DNA of 64,000 bases from Streptomyces sp. NBC_01717 (GTDB lineage: Bacteria > Actinomycetota > Actinomycetes > Streptomycetales > Streptomycetaceae). Under the pieces are notes generated by a model, which made no database searches, was not told where the DNA came from, and was given only the letters and a program-made list of their open reading frames with translations. Position 1 is the first letter of the stretch. Every line of letters begins with the position of its first letter. The stretch is taken from the NCBI RefSeq assembly GCF_036248255.1, contig NZ_CP109178.1:6448001-6512000 (forward strand), given 5' to 3'. A program made the translations under genes and the position numbers. This document shows positions 28,356-36,817 of this stretch, one piece after another.

Positions 28356-29837
28356 ATGACCGAGCTTGTCGAACACGGAAAACTGTTCATCGGCGGGGAG
28401 TTGGTCGATCCGCTCGGCCAGGACGTCATCGAGGTGATATCGCCCCACACCGAGCAGGTCATCGGCCGGGTGCCGCACGCCTGCGAGGGGGACGTGGACC
28501 GGGCTGTCGACGCCGCCCGCCGGGCCTTCGACGAAGGGCCCTGGCCGCGGGCGTCCCTCGACGAGCGGATCGAGGTGATCACCCGGATCAAGGACGCGTT
28601 CGCCGTGCGGTACGAGGAGATCGCCCGCGTCATCAGCTCCGAGAACGGAACCCCGTACAGCTCCAGTGTGATGGTGCAGGCACTCGCCGCGATGATGGTG
28701 TGGGACGCGGCGATCACCGTCGCCCGTACCTTCCCGTACGAGGAACGGCGCGACGGCGTCCTCGGGCCGCTGCTGGTGCGCCGGGAGCCGGTCGGCGTCG
28801 TCGCGGCCGTCGTGCCGTGGAACGTCCCGCAGTTCACCGCCGCCGCCAAACTCGCGCCCGCGCTGCTGTCCGGCTGCACGGCCGTCCTCAAGGTCTCGCC
28901 CGAATCGCCCCTGGACGCCTACATCCTGGCCGAGATCGCCGCCGAGGCCGGGCTCCCCGAGGGCGTGCTGTCGATCCTCCCGGCGGACCGCGAGGTGAGT
29001 GAGTACCTGGTCGGGCATCCGGGCATCGACAAGGTGTCGTTCACCGGCTCCGTCGCGGCCGGCCGCCGGGTCATGGAGGTCGCTTCGCGCAACCTCACCC
29101 GGGTCACCCTGGAGCTGGGCGGAAAGTCCGCCGCCGTCATCCTCCCGGACGCCGATCTCGACGCGGCCGTCGCGGGCATCGTCCCGTTCGCCTGGATGAT
29201 CAACGGCCAGGCGTGTGTCGCCCAGACCCGCATTCTCGTCCCGCACTCCCGCTACGACGAGATCGCCGAGGCGTTCGCCGCCGCGGCGGGCGCGCTGAAG
29301 GTCGGCGACCCGCTCGACCCCGCCACCGAGCTCGGCCCGCTGGTCGCGCGGCGTCAGCAGCAGCGCTCCCTCGACTACATCCGGATCGGCCAGGAGGAAG
29401 GTGCCAAGATCCTTACGGGCGGCGGCCGTCCGGCCTCCCAGGAGCGTGGCTGGTACGTCGAGCCGACCCTCTTCGGATCCGTCGACAACTCCATGCGCAT
29501 CGCCCGCGAGGAGATCTTCGGCCCGGTCATCTGCCTGCTGCCGTACGGCGACGAGGCGGAGGCGGTGAAGATCGCCAACGACTCGGAGTACGGGCTCAGC
29601 GGCAGTGTCTGGACCGCCGACACCGAACGTGGCATCGACATCGCACGCCGGGTCAGGACCGGCACGTACAGCGTCAACACGTTCAGTCTCGACATGCTCG
29701 GCCCGTTCGGCGGCTACAAGAACTCCGGCCTGGGACGGGAGTTCGGCCCCGAGGGGTACGGCGAGTACTTCGAGCACAAGATGATCCATCTGCCCGCCGG
29801 GTACCAGCCCGCGCAGCCCGGACCGCAGGAGGCGTGA
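28356..29837 (+). CDS. NAD(P)-dependent aldehyde dehydrogenase
   Basis: A 493-aa ALDH-superfamily enzyme oxidising an aldehyde to the acid. Visible: VVPWNVPQFTAAAKLAPAL (substrate/cofactor entry), the GSVAAGRR nucleotide loop, Glu in LELGGKSA (about 252), the catalytic Cys in NGQACVAQTR (about 288), and EEIFGPV. ATG 28356 follows GGGAGG. The next gene, a ferredoxin, starts within its stop codon (TGATG). In a P450 pathway it would oxidise the terminal aldehyde made by the CYP125-like enzyme; that link rests on shared promoter motifs and is inferred. Confidence 0.85.
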   Translation: MTELVEHGKLFIGGELVDPLGQDVIEVISPHTEQVIGRVPHACEGDVDRAVDAARRAFDEGPWPRASLDERIEVITRIKDAFAVRYEEIARVISSENGTPYSSSVMVQALAAMMVWDAAITVARTFPYEERRDGVLGPLLVRREPVGVVAAVVPWNVPQFTAAAKLAPALLSGCTAVLKVSPESPLDAYILAEIAAEAGLPEGVLSILPADREVSEYLVGHPGIDKVSFTGSVAAGRRVMEVASRNLTRVTLELGGKSAAVILPDADLDAAVAGIVPFAWMINGQACVAQTRILVPHSRYDEIAEAFAAAAGALKVGDPLDPATELGPLVARRQQQRSLDYIRIGQEEGAKILTGGGRPASQERGWYVEPTLFGSVDNSMRIAREEIFGPVICLLPYGDEAEAVKIANDSEYGLSGSVWTADTERGIDIARRVRTGTYSVNTFSLDMLGPFGGYKNSGLGREFGPEGYGEYFEHKMIHLPAGYQPAQPGPQEA

Positions 29838-30070
29838 TGGGGGACCGCTGGCAGGTGGAGGTCGACCGGAGCGTCTGCATCGGCTCCGGGATGTGCGTGA
29901 ACCACGCCCCGGACGGCTTCCGGCTGGACTCCGCCCGGCAGTCGCATCCGGACGCCCCGGAGACCGACGCCAACGAGCAGGTGCTCGCGGCGGCGGAGGG
30001 GTGTCCCGTCGAGGCGATCACGCTGACGCTGCTCGACTCGGGCGAGGTGGTGTTCCCGCCGGAGGACTGA
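29837..30070 (+). CDS. [3Fe-4S] ferredoxin
   Basis: A 77-aa ferredoxin with three cluster Cys: C14 and C20 in CIGSGMC, and C56 in GCPVEAI. The CX5C...CP spacing binds a [3Fe-4S] cluster, the type that passes electrons to actinobacterial P450s. No P450 is adjacent; the CYP125-like enzyme at 17.4 kb is the nearest. Translation is coupled to the upstream ALDH (one-base overlap). Confidence 0.9.
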   Translation: MGDRWQVEVDRSVCIGSGMCVNHAPDGFRLDSARQSHPDAPETDANEQVLAAAEGCPVEAITLTLLDSGEVVFPPED

Positions 30071-30100
30071 GGCCTCTGCCCCGCGGGAACGTGAGCGCGA

Positions 30101-30134
30101 GGTGCGGCCCGACGCGGGACCGTCGGGCCGCACC
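30101..30134. terminator. Terminator between convergent genes
   Basis: A perfect 14-bp stem GGTGCGGCCCGACG with a 6-base loop, just after the ferredoxin and facing the PHB depolymerase gene. Confidence 0.85.
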
Positions 30135-30149
30135 GTCGACGGACGGGGA

Positions 30150-31625
30150 CTACGCGGTGCAGCCGGTGTCGGCGATCACGAAGTAGCCCGCCGGTGACTC
30201 CCGCAGGGTGTGCGTGACGAACACGTTGTACAGCCCCATGTTCTGCTCGGACCCGTTGGCGTACACATAGCCGCCCGTGGTGTGCGCCCTGCCCGCCGCC
30301 ACCTGGGCGTAGTTGGTCGCCGTGTAACAGGCGCCGCCACCCGTCCCGCCGGTCGTGGTCGCCGTCACCGCGGCCGAGACGGTACCGGCCGCGCCCGATC
30401 CGTCGACGGCCGCCACCGTGTAGCGGTACGCAGTCCCGGCGGACAGCCCCGTGTCGGTGAACGCCGTCGACGTGGGCCGGCCGACCTCGGTGCCGTTGCG
30501 GTAGACGGCGTACGAGGAGGCTCCCGTCACTGCGCTCCAGGACAGCACGGCACTGGTGCCCGTGACACCGGTGACCGTCAGACCGGACGGGGCCGGGAGC
30601 GGGTTCTCGCCGCCGCCGGGTGTGCCCTGGTCCAGCCCCCAGAAGACACCGGTGTAGTACGACGAGCAGATCGAGTTCAGGAAGTACGCGGCCGTGGACC
30701 CGCACCGATCGGTCCCCGAGCCGGGGGAGACGGCCAGGCCGTGGCCCATGCCGGAGATGGAGTACGTCTCCACCGCGGGCTTCCCGGAGGCGTCGTTGTA
30801 GACGCTGCGGGTGGTGTTGCCGGGAAGGGTGTCGGTGCTCGACGGGGTCTGGCCGATACCCCACACATCGGTCCACTGGTCACGCAGCGCGGTGGCGTTG
30901 GCCGGGTAGACCGTGTAGTCGGACGTGCCCTGCCAGATGGCGACCCGAGGCCACGGGCCGGTGTAGCCGGGGAAGCCGGCGCGGACCTTGGCGCCCCACT
31001 GGGCGGGGGTCAGCTTCTGCGGGCCCGTCTGGCAGCCGGAGGCGGCGGCCTGGCTGGTGGCGCACTGCGCGGGCAGACCGGACGCCACGGAACCGCCCGC
31101 GAACACGTCCGGGTACGCGGCCAGCAGGTCTGCGGTCATCCCGCCGCCCGCCGACAGGCCGGTGACGTACACCCGCCGCCCGTCGGAGCCGTACTGCTGC
31201 TTCGCGTGCTCCACCATCTGCACGATGGAGGCGGCCTCGCCCTTGCCCCGGGTGTCCTCGGCCGGATCGAACCAGCCGAAGCAGGAGAGCGAGTTGTTGG
31301 CGGACGTGGTCTGCGGGAAGACCACGGCGAACTTCCACAGGTCGGCGTATTTCGGCCAGCCCGAGTTGGTGTAGTAGTCGTTGGCCGTCTGCGTACAGCC
31401 GTGCAGGGCGATGACCAGGGGTGCGCCCGCGGGCAGATCGGCGGGGGCGTACTCGTACATCTGCAGGTTGCCGGGGTTCGTGCCGAAGCCGGTGACCTGC
31501 TGCAGGCCGCCGGCGGCAGCGGCGGGCTGCGTGGCGCCCACGGTGCTCAGCGTCGCCGCGACGAGGCCGAGGACGGCCGTGGACGCGACGCGCCGTAGCA
31601 GGCGTCGCAGGATCGATGGGCGCAC
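30150..31625 (-). CDS. Extracellular PHB depolymerase/esterase with FnIII
   Basis: A 491-aa secreted enzyme. The signal peptide ends at QPAAAA (about 38). The alpha/beta-hydrolase catalytic domain carries LHGCTQTANDYY (oxyanion), the lipase box GLSAGG (Ser about 157) and GMGHGLAV (catalytic His). It is linked by PGGGENPLP to a fibronectin type III domain (about 335-415) and a C-terminal domain of about 65 residues with ACYTATNY and TGC, typical of PHB-binding modules. It likely hydrolyses extracellular poly-3-hydroxybutyrate. GTG 31625 has GGAGG upstream. A 3-hydroxybutyrate dehydrogenase-like gene is nearby at 32.9 kb. Confidence 0.85.
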   Translation of the reverse strand: MRPSILRRLLRRVASTAVLGLVAATLSTVGATQPAAAAGGLQQVTGFGTNPGNLQMYEYAPADLPAGAPLVIALHGCTQTANDYYTNSGWPKYADLWKFAVVFPQTTSANNSLSCFGWFDPAEDTRGKGEAASIVQMVEHAKQQYGSDGRRVYVTGLSAGGGMTADLLAAYPDVFAGGSVASGLPAQCATSQAAASGCQTGPQKLTPAQWGAKVRAGFPGYTGPWPRVAIWQGTSDYTVYPANATALRDQWTDVWGIGQTPSSTDTLPGNTTRSVYNDASGKPAVETYSISGMGHGLAVSPGSGTDRCGSTAAYFLNSICSSYYTGVFWGLDQGTPGGGENPLPAPSGLTVTGVTGTSAVLSWSAVTGASSYAVYRNGTEVGRPTSTAFTDTGLSAGTAYRYTVAAVDGSGAAGTVSAAVTATTTGGTGGGACYTATNYAQVAAGRAHTTGGYVYANGSEQNMGLYNVFVTHTLRESPAGYFVIADTGCTA

Positions 31626-31779
31626 GGGGGGCCTCCCTGTTCGGAACGTGCGGGCGTGCGGACTGTTGCCGGAACCTACGAGTCCGGGCCGTCCCCGCCC
31701 ATGGGGCGGGCTGACATCCCTCGGTCCCCGCTGTGTGCGGCGCCGCCCTTGCGCAGCGAGCACCGGCGAGGAGCGGAGG

Positions 31780-31810
31780 TTGACATCGAGTGCGCTCGAG
31801 GATGCAGACT
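31780..31810 (+). promoter_or_regulatory. MerR-type promoter for aldo/keto reductase
   Basis: TTGACA (31780-31785) is followed by the dyad TCGAG-TGCG-CTCGA (31786-31799) and, after a 19-base spacer, CAGACT as a possible -10. An over-long spacer filled by a dyad is the hallmark of MerR-family promoters. The gene starts 51 bases downstream. Confidence 0.45.
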
Positions 31811-31860
31811 CCCGGTCAGCAACGCCCTTATCCGCCAGGGCTGTTGAGAGGGAGACAGAA

Positions 31861-32847
31861 ATGCGCTACCGCACGATCGGCACGGACCCGAAGACCCGCC
31901 GCAAGGTGAGCGTGCTCAGCCTCGGCGCGATGCTGATGGGCACGCTCACCGACGAAGCGACCTCGTTCGCCGTCCTCGACCGGTACGCCGAGGCCGGCGG
32001 CACCTTCATCGACACGTCGAACAACTACGCGTTCTGGGTCGACGGCAGTCAGGGCGGGGAGAGCGAGCAGCTGCTCGGCCGCTGGCGCCGGAGCCGTGGC
32101 GTCGGCGACGAGATCGTCATCGCCACCAAACTCGGTGCCCGGCCGAACACTCCCGCCACCGGCTTCACCCGCGACATCGAGGGACTCTCGCCGAAGGTGA
32201 TCCGGGAGTCCGCGGAGCGGAGCCGGGAACACCTCGGCGTCGAGAGGCTGGACCTGCTCTACGCGCACGTCCAGGACCACGGCGTGCCGATGCGGGACAC
32301 CGTCGAGGCGTTCGGAGAGCTGGTGACCGAAGGGACCGTGGGACTGCTGGGCGTGAGCAACCACTGGGCGTGGCAGGTGGAGCGGGCCCGGGCCCTTGCC
32401 GAGGCCGCCGGACTGCCGGGGTACGAGGTCCTCCAGTACCACCACACCTATCTGCGGCAGCGCACGGACCTGCCGAGCCTGCGCTCACCGGACGGCCAGG
32501 AGGGCGTGGCCGCCGGGGATCTCCTCAGCTACCTGCGGGCCGAACCCGCCCTCGTACCGGTCGCCTACTCGCCACTGCTGGCCGGGGCCTACGTCCGGGC
32601 GGACAAGCCGCTCGGCCCGGAGTTCGACCACCCGGGCGCCCGGGCGCGGCAGGCGGCACTGCGGACGGTGGCCGAGGAGACCGGGGCGACCGTCAACCAG
32701 GTGGTCCTGGCCTGGCTCATCGGCGGCGAGGTCCCTGTCGTCCCGCTGGTCGGCGCCTCGTCGGTGGCGCAGCTGGACGAGAGCCTGGCGGCGATGGACC
32801 TGGAGCTGACGACGGAGCAGCGGGCGACACTGGACGCCGCCCGCTGA
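31861..32847 (+). CDS. Aldo/keto reductase
   Basis: A 328-aa (beta/alpha)8 NADPH-dependent oxidoreductase. Visible: the catalytic tetrad Asp and Tyr in FIDTSNNYAFW, Lys in IATKLG and His in LLYAHVQDH. YSPLLAGAY and a C-terminal VVPLVGASS form the cofactor-binding loop. ATG 31861 follows GAGAGGGAGA. A probable MerR-type operator precedes it, suggesting induction by a toxic or redox-active compound. Confidence 0.85.
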   Translation: MRYRTIGTDPKTRRKVSVLSLGAMLMGTLTDEATSFAVLDRYAEAGGTFIDTSNNYAFWVDGSQGGESEQLLGRWRRSRGVGDEIVIATKLGARPNTPATGFTRDIEGLSPKVIRESAERSREHLGVERLDLLYAHVQDHGVPMRDTVEAFGELVTEGTVGLLGVSNHWAWQVERARALAEAAGLPGYEVLQYHHTYLRQRTDLPSLRSPDGQEGVAAGDLLSYLRAEPALVPVAYSPLLAGAYVRADKPLGPEFDHPGARARQAALRTVAEETGATVNQVVLAWLIGGEVPVVPLVGASSVAQLDESLAAMDLELTTEQRATLDAAR

Positions 32848-32943
32848 CCACCCGCACCATGTACGCCGCCACCATGGCGACGTACGACGGTGTGTGCACC
32901 GACCCCGTGTGACGTGGGCTTCGACCTCCTTACGGTGACGACC

Positions 32944-33777
32944 ATGGAGACTCCCCAGAGCCCGGTCCACGGGCCCGCGCCGCTCACCGTTCCCCCGCCC
33001 CGCGCCGCCGCTCCGTCGCCGCCGCCCGCAGATCCGTTCCTGGCCGGGCGCACCGCCCTGGTGACCGGAGCGGCGAGCGGCATCGGGCAGGCCTGCGCCG
33101 AGGCCCTCGCCGCCGCGGGCGCCCACGTGTACGTGGTGGACAAGGCCGCCGACGCGGCCAAGAGCCTGGCGGAGCGGATCGGCGGAACGGCCTGGGTGGT
33201 CGACCTGTCCGTACCCGAGGCGGTGGACACGCTGCCGGACGACGCGGACCTGGTGGTCAACAACGCGGGGCTGCAGCACGTCGCTCCCGTGCATGAGTTC
33301 CCACCGGACCGGTTCGCGCTGATCCACCGCGTCATGGTGGAAGCACCGTTCCGCATCTTGCGCCGCACCCTGCCCGGCATGTACGAACGCGGCTGGGGGC
33401 GCGTCGTCAACATCTCGTCCGTCCACGGGCTGCGCGCCAGCCCCTACAAATCGGCGTACGTATCGGCGAAGCACGCACTGGAAGGACTCAGCAAGGTGGT
33501 CGCTCTCGAAGCAGCACCGCACGGGGTGACCAGCAACTGCGTCAATCCCGGCTACGTGCGCACGCCGCTCGTCGAGAACCAGATCGCCGACCAGGCCCGT
33601 ACGCACGGCATCTCGGAGGAGGAAGTGGTGGGCAAGGTGATGCTGGAACGCAGCGCCATCAAGCGCCTCATCGAACCCCGGGAGGTCGCCGAGGCGGTGC
33701 TGTGGCTGTGCGGACCGCACACCGGTCACATCACCGGCACCTCGCTCGCGATGGACGGCGGCTGGACCGCTCACTGA
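32944..33777 (+). CDS. 3-hydroxybutyrate dehydrogenase-like SDR
   Basis: A 277-aa short-chain dehydrogenase preceded by an unusual Pro-rich 35-residue extension. The NAD loop is TGAASGIG (41-48), then NNAG, the catalytic Ser in NISSVHG and the YVSAK Tyr/Lys pair. The LRASPYKSAYVSAKHALEGL segment and FR...RTLPGMYERGWGR are typical of D-3-hydroxybutyrate dehydrogenases. With the PHB depolymerase 1.3 kb away it could oxidise the released monomer to acetoacetate. No clear ribosome binding site precedes ATG 32944; the real start may be shorter, at about the ADPFLAGR region. Confidence 0.8.
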   Translation: METPQSPVHGPAPLTVPPPRAAAPSPPPADPFLAGRTALVTGAASGIGQACAEALAAAGAHVYVVDKAADAAKSLAERIGGTAWVVDLSVPEAVDTLPDDADLVVNNAGLQHVAPVHEFPPDRFALIHRVMVEAPFRILRRTLPGMYERGWGRVVNISSVHGLRASPYKSAYVSAKHALEGLSKVVALEAAPHGVTSNCVNPGYVRTPLVENQIADQARTHGISEEEVVGKVMLERSAIKRLIEPREVAEAVLWLCGPHTGHITGTSLAMDGGWTAH

Positions 33778-33812
33778 CACTCTCCAGGTACACATCGAAT
33801 CCCCGACGAACG

Positions 33813-35801
33813 ATGGCCGCCATGTCTGCACCGCCCCCCTCCGCCGCGCCCCACCTGCGTCGCCTCCTCGACCTGCTGACCGAGGACGCTCCCGCCGAGG
33901 CACTGGGCGCCGTCTCCTCCGAGGCGCGGGCCGCCGGTGTGCCCGCGGGCGACCTCGCCGAGGTGGAGCGGGCCACCGCCACCGCGCTGCGGATCAGGGG
34001 CGCCCTGCGCCAGCACCGGCGCCGCGAACTCCAGCTCACCGCGCTCTTCGACACCGCGGGCGATCTGGCGGCCTCCCGCGATCTGGACGACGTACTGAAG
34101 GCGATCGTCCGGCGGGCCAGAATGCTGCTCGGAACGGACACGGCGTATCTCACCCTCCCCGACGAGGAGGCAGGGGACACCTACATGCGGGTCACCGACG
34201 GTTCGGTGTCGGTCCTCTTCCAGCGGCTGCGGCTGGAGCTCGGCGACGGGCTCGGCGGTCTGGTCGCGCAGACCGCGAGCCCGTACGCGACCCCCGACTA
34301 CCGCACCGACAACCGCTTCCGCCACACCCGCAACATCAACGCCGGGGTCCTGGACGAGGGGCTCGTCGCCATTCTGGGTGTGCCCCTGCTCCTCGGCTCC
34401 AGCCGCGGCGGTACGGGGAAGGTCATCGGAGTCCTCTTCGCCGCCGATCGCGCGCCGCGCGTCTTCAGCCCCGACGAGGTCGCTCTGCTCTGCTCGCTCG
34501 CCGCACACGCCGCAATCGCGATCGACACCGCCCGCGCCCTCGCCGACACCCGCGCGGCCCTCGACGAACTCGCCGGCGCCAACGCCGAACTGGCCGAGGC
34601 CAACGCTGCGGTACGGGAGCACTCGGCCGCCATGCAGCGGGCCGAGGAGGCGCACGACCGGCTGACCGACCTGGTGCTGCGCGGCGGTGACGTCAAGGAC
34701 GTCGCGACGGCCGTCGCGGGGCTGCTGGACTCCCCGCTCACCATTCACGACCCGGGCGGGCGCCCGCTGGCGGCCGTCCGGCCCGACGGCGCCGGCCTCG
34801 CCGCCGACAGCATGGACGCCGGATGGCTGGCCGAGACGGCCGAGGAGTCCCGCACCGGAGCGCGCGCCGTGCACCGCGACGGCCGGTGGATCTGCGCCGT
34901 ACTGGCCGGGCAGGAACTCCTGGCCCAACTGGTTCTGCACCAGCGCCGACGGCTCGACGACTCCGACCGGCGGCTCTTCGAACGCGCTGCCGTGGTCACC
35001 GGCCTCCTCCTCCTGCTGCGGCGCACGGTCGCCGAGACCGAGAACCGGATACGCGGCGAGCTGATCACCGACCTGCTGACCGACGCGGAACGCGACCCGG
35101 CCGGTCTCGCCGAGCGCGGCCGCCGCCTCGGCATCGACCTGGACCGCCCGCATCTGCTGCTGGTGGCCGAGGCGGGCGCCCGGGAGAAGCTGTGTGCCGC
35201 CGCTCTGCGCTACCTGTTCGGCGGGGACATCCACGGGGTGAGCGCCGAACACGCGGGCACGGTGGTGCTGTTGGTCGCGTGCGACGACGAGGAAGCGGGG
35301 GCCGGTGACGCGGCGCGGGCGGCGGCGGCCCAGCTCGGCCAGCTCGTCCAGGCCCCCGTCACCGTCGCCGCCACCGGGCCGGCCCGCGGCCCGCGCGAGC
35401 TGGCCGCCGCCCACCGGGAGGCCGCCCGCTGCCTGCGCGCGATGCGGGTGCTGGGGCGTACGGGTGAGGGTGCCTGCGTCGACGAACTCGGCTTCCTCGG
35501 CGTGGTGCTGGGCAACGCGCAGGACGTCGACGGTTTCGTCGACGCGACGCTGGGGCCGCTGCTGCGGTACGACGCCCAGCGTGGCACCCATCTGGTGCGC
35601 ACGCTGAGCGCGTACTTCGGTGCCGGTGGCAGCCTCATTCGCGCCAAGGACGAGCTTCACGTCCACGTCAATACGGTGGTGCAACGGTTGGAGCGGATCC
35701 AGGTCCTGCTGGGGCGGGACTGGAACGAGCCGGACCGGGCGCTGGAGCTCCAGCTGGCGCTGCGGCTGCATCTGTTGGCGGGGGGCCAGGAGCGGGCGTG
35801 A
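33813..35801 (+). CDS. PucR-family regulator with GAF domain
   Basis: A 662-aa transcription factor. The N-terminal helical part is followed by a GAF sensor domain (about 85-235, ARMLLGTDTAYLTLPDE to LCSLAAHAAIAIDTARAL), a coiled-coil segment (about 240-285, ELAGANAELAEANAAVREH) and a second sensor-like region. The C-terminal PucR winged helix (about 600-655) has HLVRTLSAYFGAGGSLIRAKDELHVHVNT. PucR proteins often control adjacent catabolic operons. It lies 35 bases after the 3-hydroxybutyrate dehydrogenase-like gene, likely in the same transcript. Start ATG 33813 or 33822. Confidence 0.85.
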   Translation: MAAMSAPPPSAAPHLRRLLDLLTEDAPAEALGAVSSEARAAGVPAGDLAEVERATATALRIRGALRQHRRRELQLTALFDTAGDLAASRDLDDVLKAIVRRARMLLGTDTAYLTLPDEEAGDTYMRVTDGSVSVLFQRLRLELGDGLGGLVAQTASPYATPDYRTDNRFRHTRNINAGVLDEGLVAILGVPLLLGSSRGGTGKVIGVLFAADRAPRVFSPDEVALLCSLAAHAAIAIDTARALADTRAALDELAGANAELAEANAAVREHSAAMQRAEEAHDRLTDLVLRGGDVKDVATAVAGLLDSPLTIHDPGGRPLAAVRPDGAGLAADSMDAGWLAETAEESRTGARAVHRDGRWICAVLAGQELLAQLVLHQRRRLDDSDRRLFERAAVVTGLLLLLRRTVAETENRIRGELITDLLTDAERDPAGLAERGRRLGIDLDRPHLLLVAEAGAREKLCAAALRYLFGGDIHGVSAEHAGTVVLLVACDDEEAGAGDAARAAAAQLGQLVQAPVTVAATGPARGPRELAAAHREAARCLRAMRVLGRTGEGACVDELGFLGVVLGNAQDVDGFVDATLGPLLRYDAQRGTHLVRTLSAYFGAGGSLIRAKDELHVHVNTVVQRLERIQVLLGRDWNEPDRALELQLALRLHLLAGGQERA

Positions 35802-35827
35802 ACCGGGGTGGCCGGTTGTCGCCGCTC

Positions 35828-35880
35828 TGTCCTCGAGCGCCGGACGGGCCCGAAAGATGTCCTCGAGCGCCGGACGGGCC
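35828..35880. repeat. 23-bp direct repeat, Streptomyces intergenic type
   Basis: The 23-bp unit containing CCTCGAGCGCCGGACGGGC occurs at 35828-35850 and 35858-35880. This unit is reminiscent of the REP-like intergenic repeats common in Streptomyces genomes. It lies between convergent genes. Confidence 0.65.
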
Positions 35881-35911
35881 GGGTTGTGTCCGGGAGGGCC
35901 CGAGGGCGTCC

Positions 35912-36817
35912 TCAGGCGTTGTCCGGGACGGGTGTGTTCGCCAGTGCCACCAGGCGTGTGGCGATCTCCTGCGCGCCCGCGCCACCCGTGAGCACCGTGT
36001 AGTGGTTGACGTCCGGCGCCGCCACCGGCTCCACCCGCGTGTCCCCGAGGCCGGCCGCAGCCAGTCGCTTCTCGTCGTACAGCCCCTGCTCCTCGTCCAT
36101 CAGGCCGCGCGCCGCCCACAGCAGCGTCGCCGGTACCGGCAACTTCCGTACGGCCGAGAGCACTTCGTCGTCGAAGAGGCCGATCCCGTCCGTGCGTACC
36201 GCCTCGATCCGGCAGGTGGAGTGCATCGCCGGCTCCTCGCCCGTCAGGTCGCGCTGGATGTACGCATCGACCTCCGGTGACCAGGCGTCCCCGGCGAACG
36301 CGGGGTGCGCCTGCCAGAACGCCCGGTAGGCGACGCGGTCGGCGAACGTCATCGACAGCCGGTCCATGGCCGGGCCGATCACCGCCGTCATGAGTTCGTC
36401 CGGGGACAGATGGGTGGGGGCCGGGAAGCCGACCCCGCCGTCGACGAGCAGCAGCGGACCGAAGCGGTCCGGATGCCGTACGGCGGCCAGGGCCGCCACG
36501 AACGCGCCCATCGAGTGACCGGCCAGCACCACCCGGTCCAGGCCGAGCCCCTCGGTCAGCGCGGCGACGTCATCGGCGTGTGCCGCGATCCCGTACGGGC
36601 CGGGCAGCCCGGCGCTCGCCCCCCGGCCGCGCAGATCAGGGGCGATCAGCGTGACCCGTCCGGCCAGCATCCGGGCCACCGTGCCCCAGGAGAGCGCGTT
36701 GGCCGTGATGCCGTGCAGGGCCACGACCACCGGCGCACCGGGCTCCCCGGCCGGCCAGCGCAGCGCCGCCAACTGGCCCCCGGTGACCGGGACACGTATC
36801 TCTTCGTACGGGGTCAT
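35912..36817 (-). CDS. Alpha/beta hydrolase
   Basis: A 301-aa hydrolase. LHGITAN forms the oxyanion region, the nucleophile elbow is GHSMGA (Ser about 101), and the catalytic Asp and His are likely in WAARGLMDEE and DVNHYTVL. The cap is small. It is the last gene of the Liv-type operon, its ATG overlapping the livM stop by 4 bases, so it may process the imported compound (ester, amide or peptide). Confidence 0.85.
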   Translation of the reverse strand: MTPYEEIRVPVTGGQLAALRWPAGEPGAPVVVALHGITANALSWGTVARMLAGRVTLIAPDLRGRGASAGLPGPYGIAAHADDVAALTEGLGLDRVVLAGHSMGAFVAALAAVRHPDRFGPLLLVDGGVGFPAPTHLSPDELMTAVIGPAMDRLSMTFADRVAYRAFWQAHPAFAGDAWSPEVDAYIQRDLTGEEPAMHSTCRIEAVRTDGIGLFDDEVLSAVRKLPVPATLLWAARGLMDEEQGLYDEKRLAAAGLGDTRVEPVAAPDVNHYTVLTGGAGAQEIATRLVALANTPVPDNA

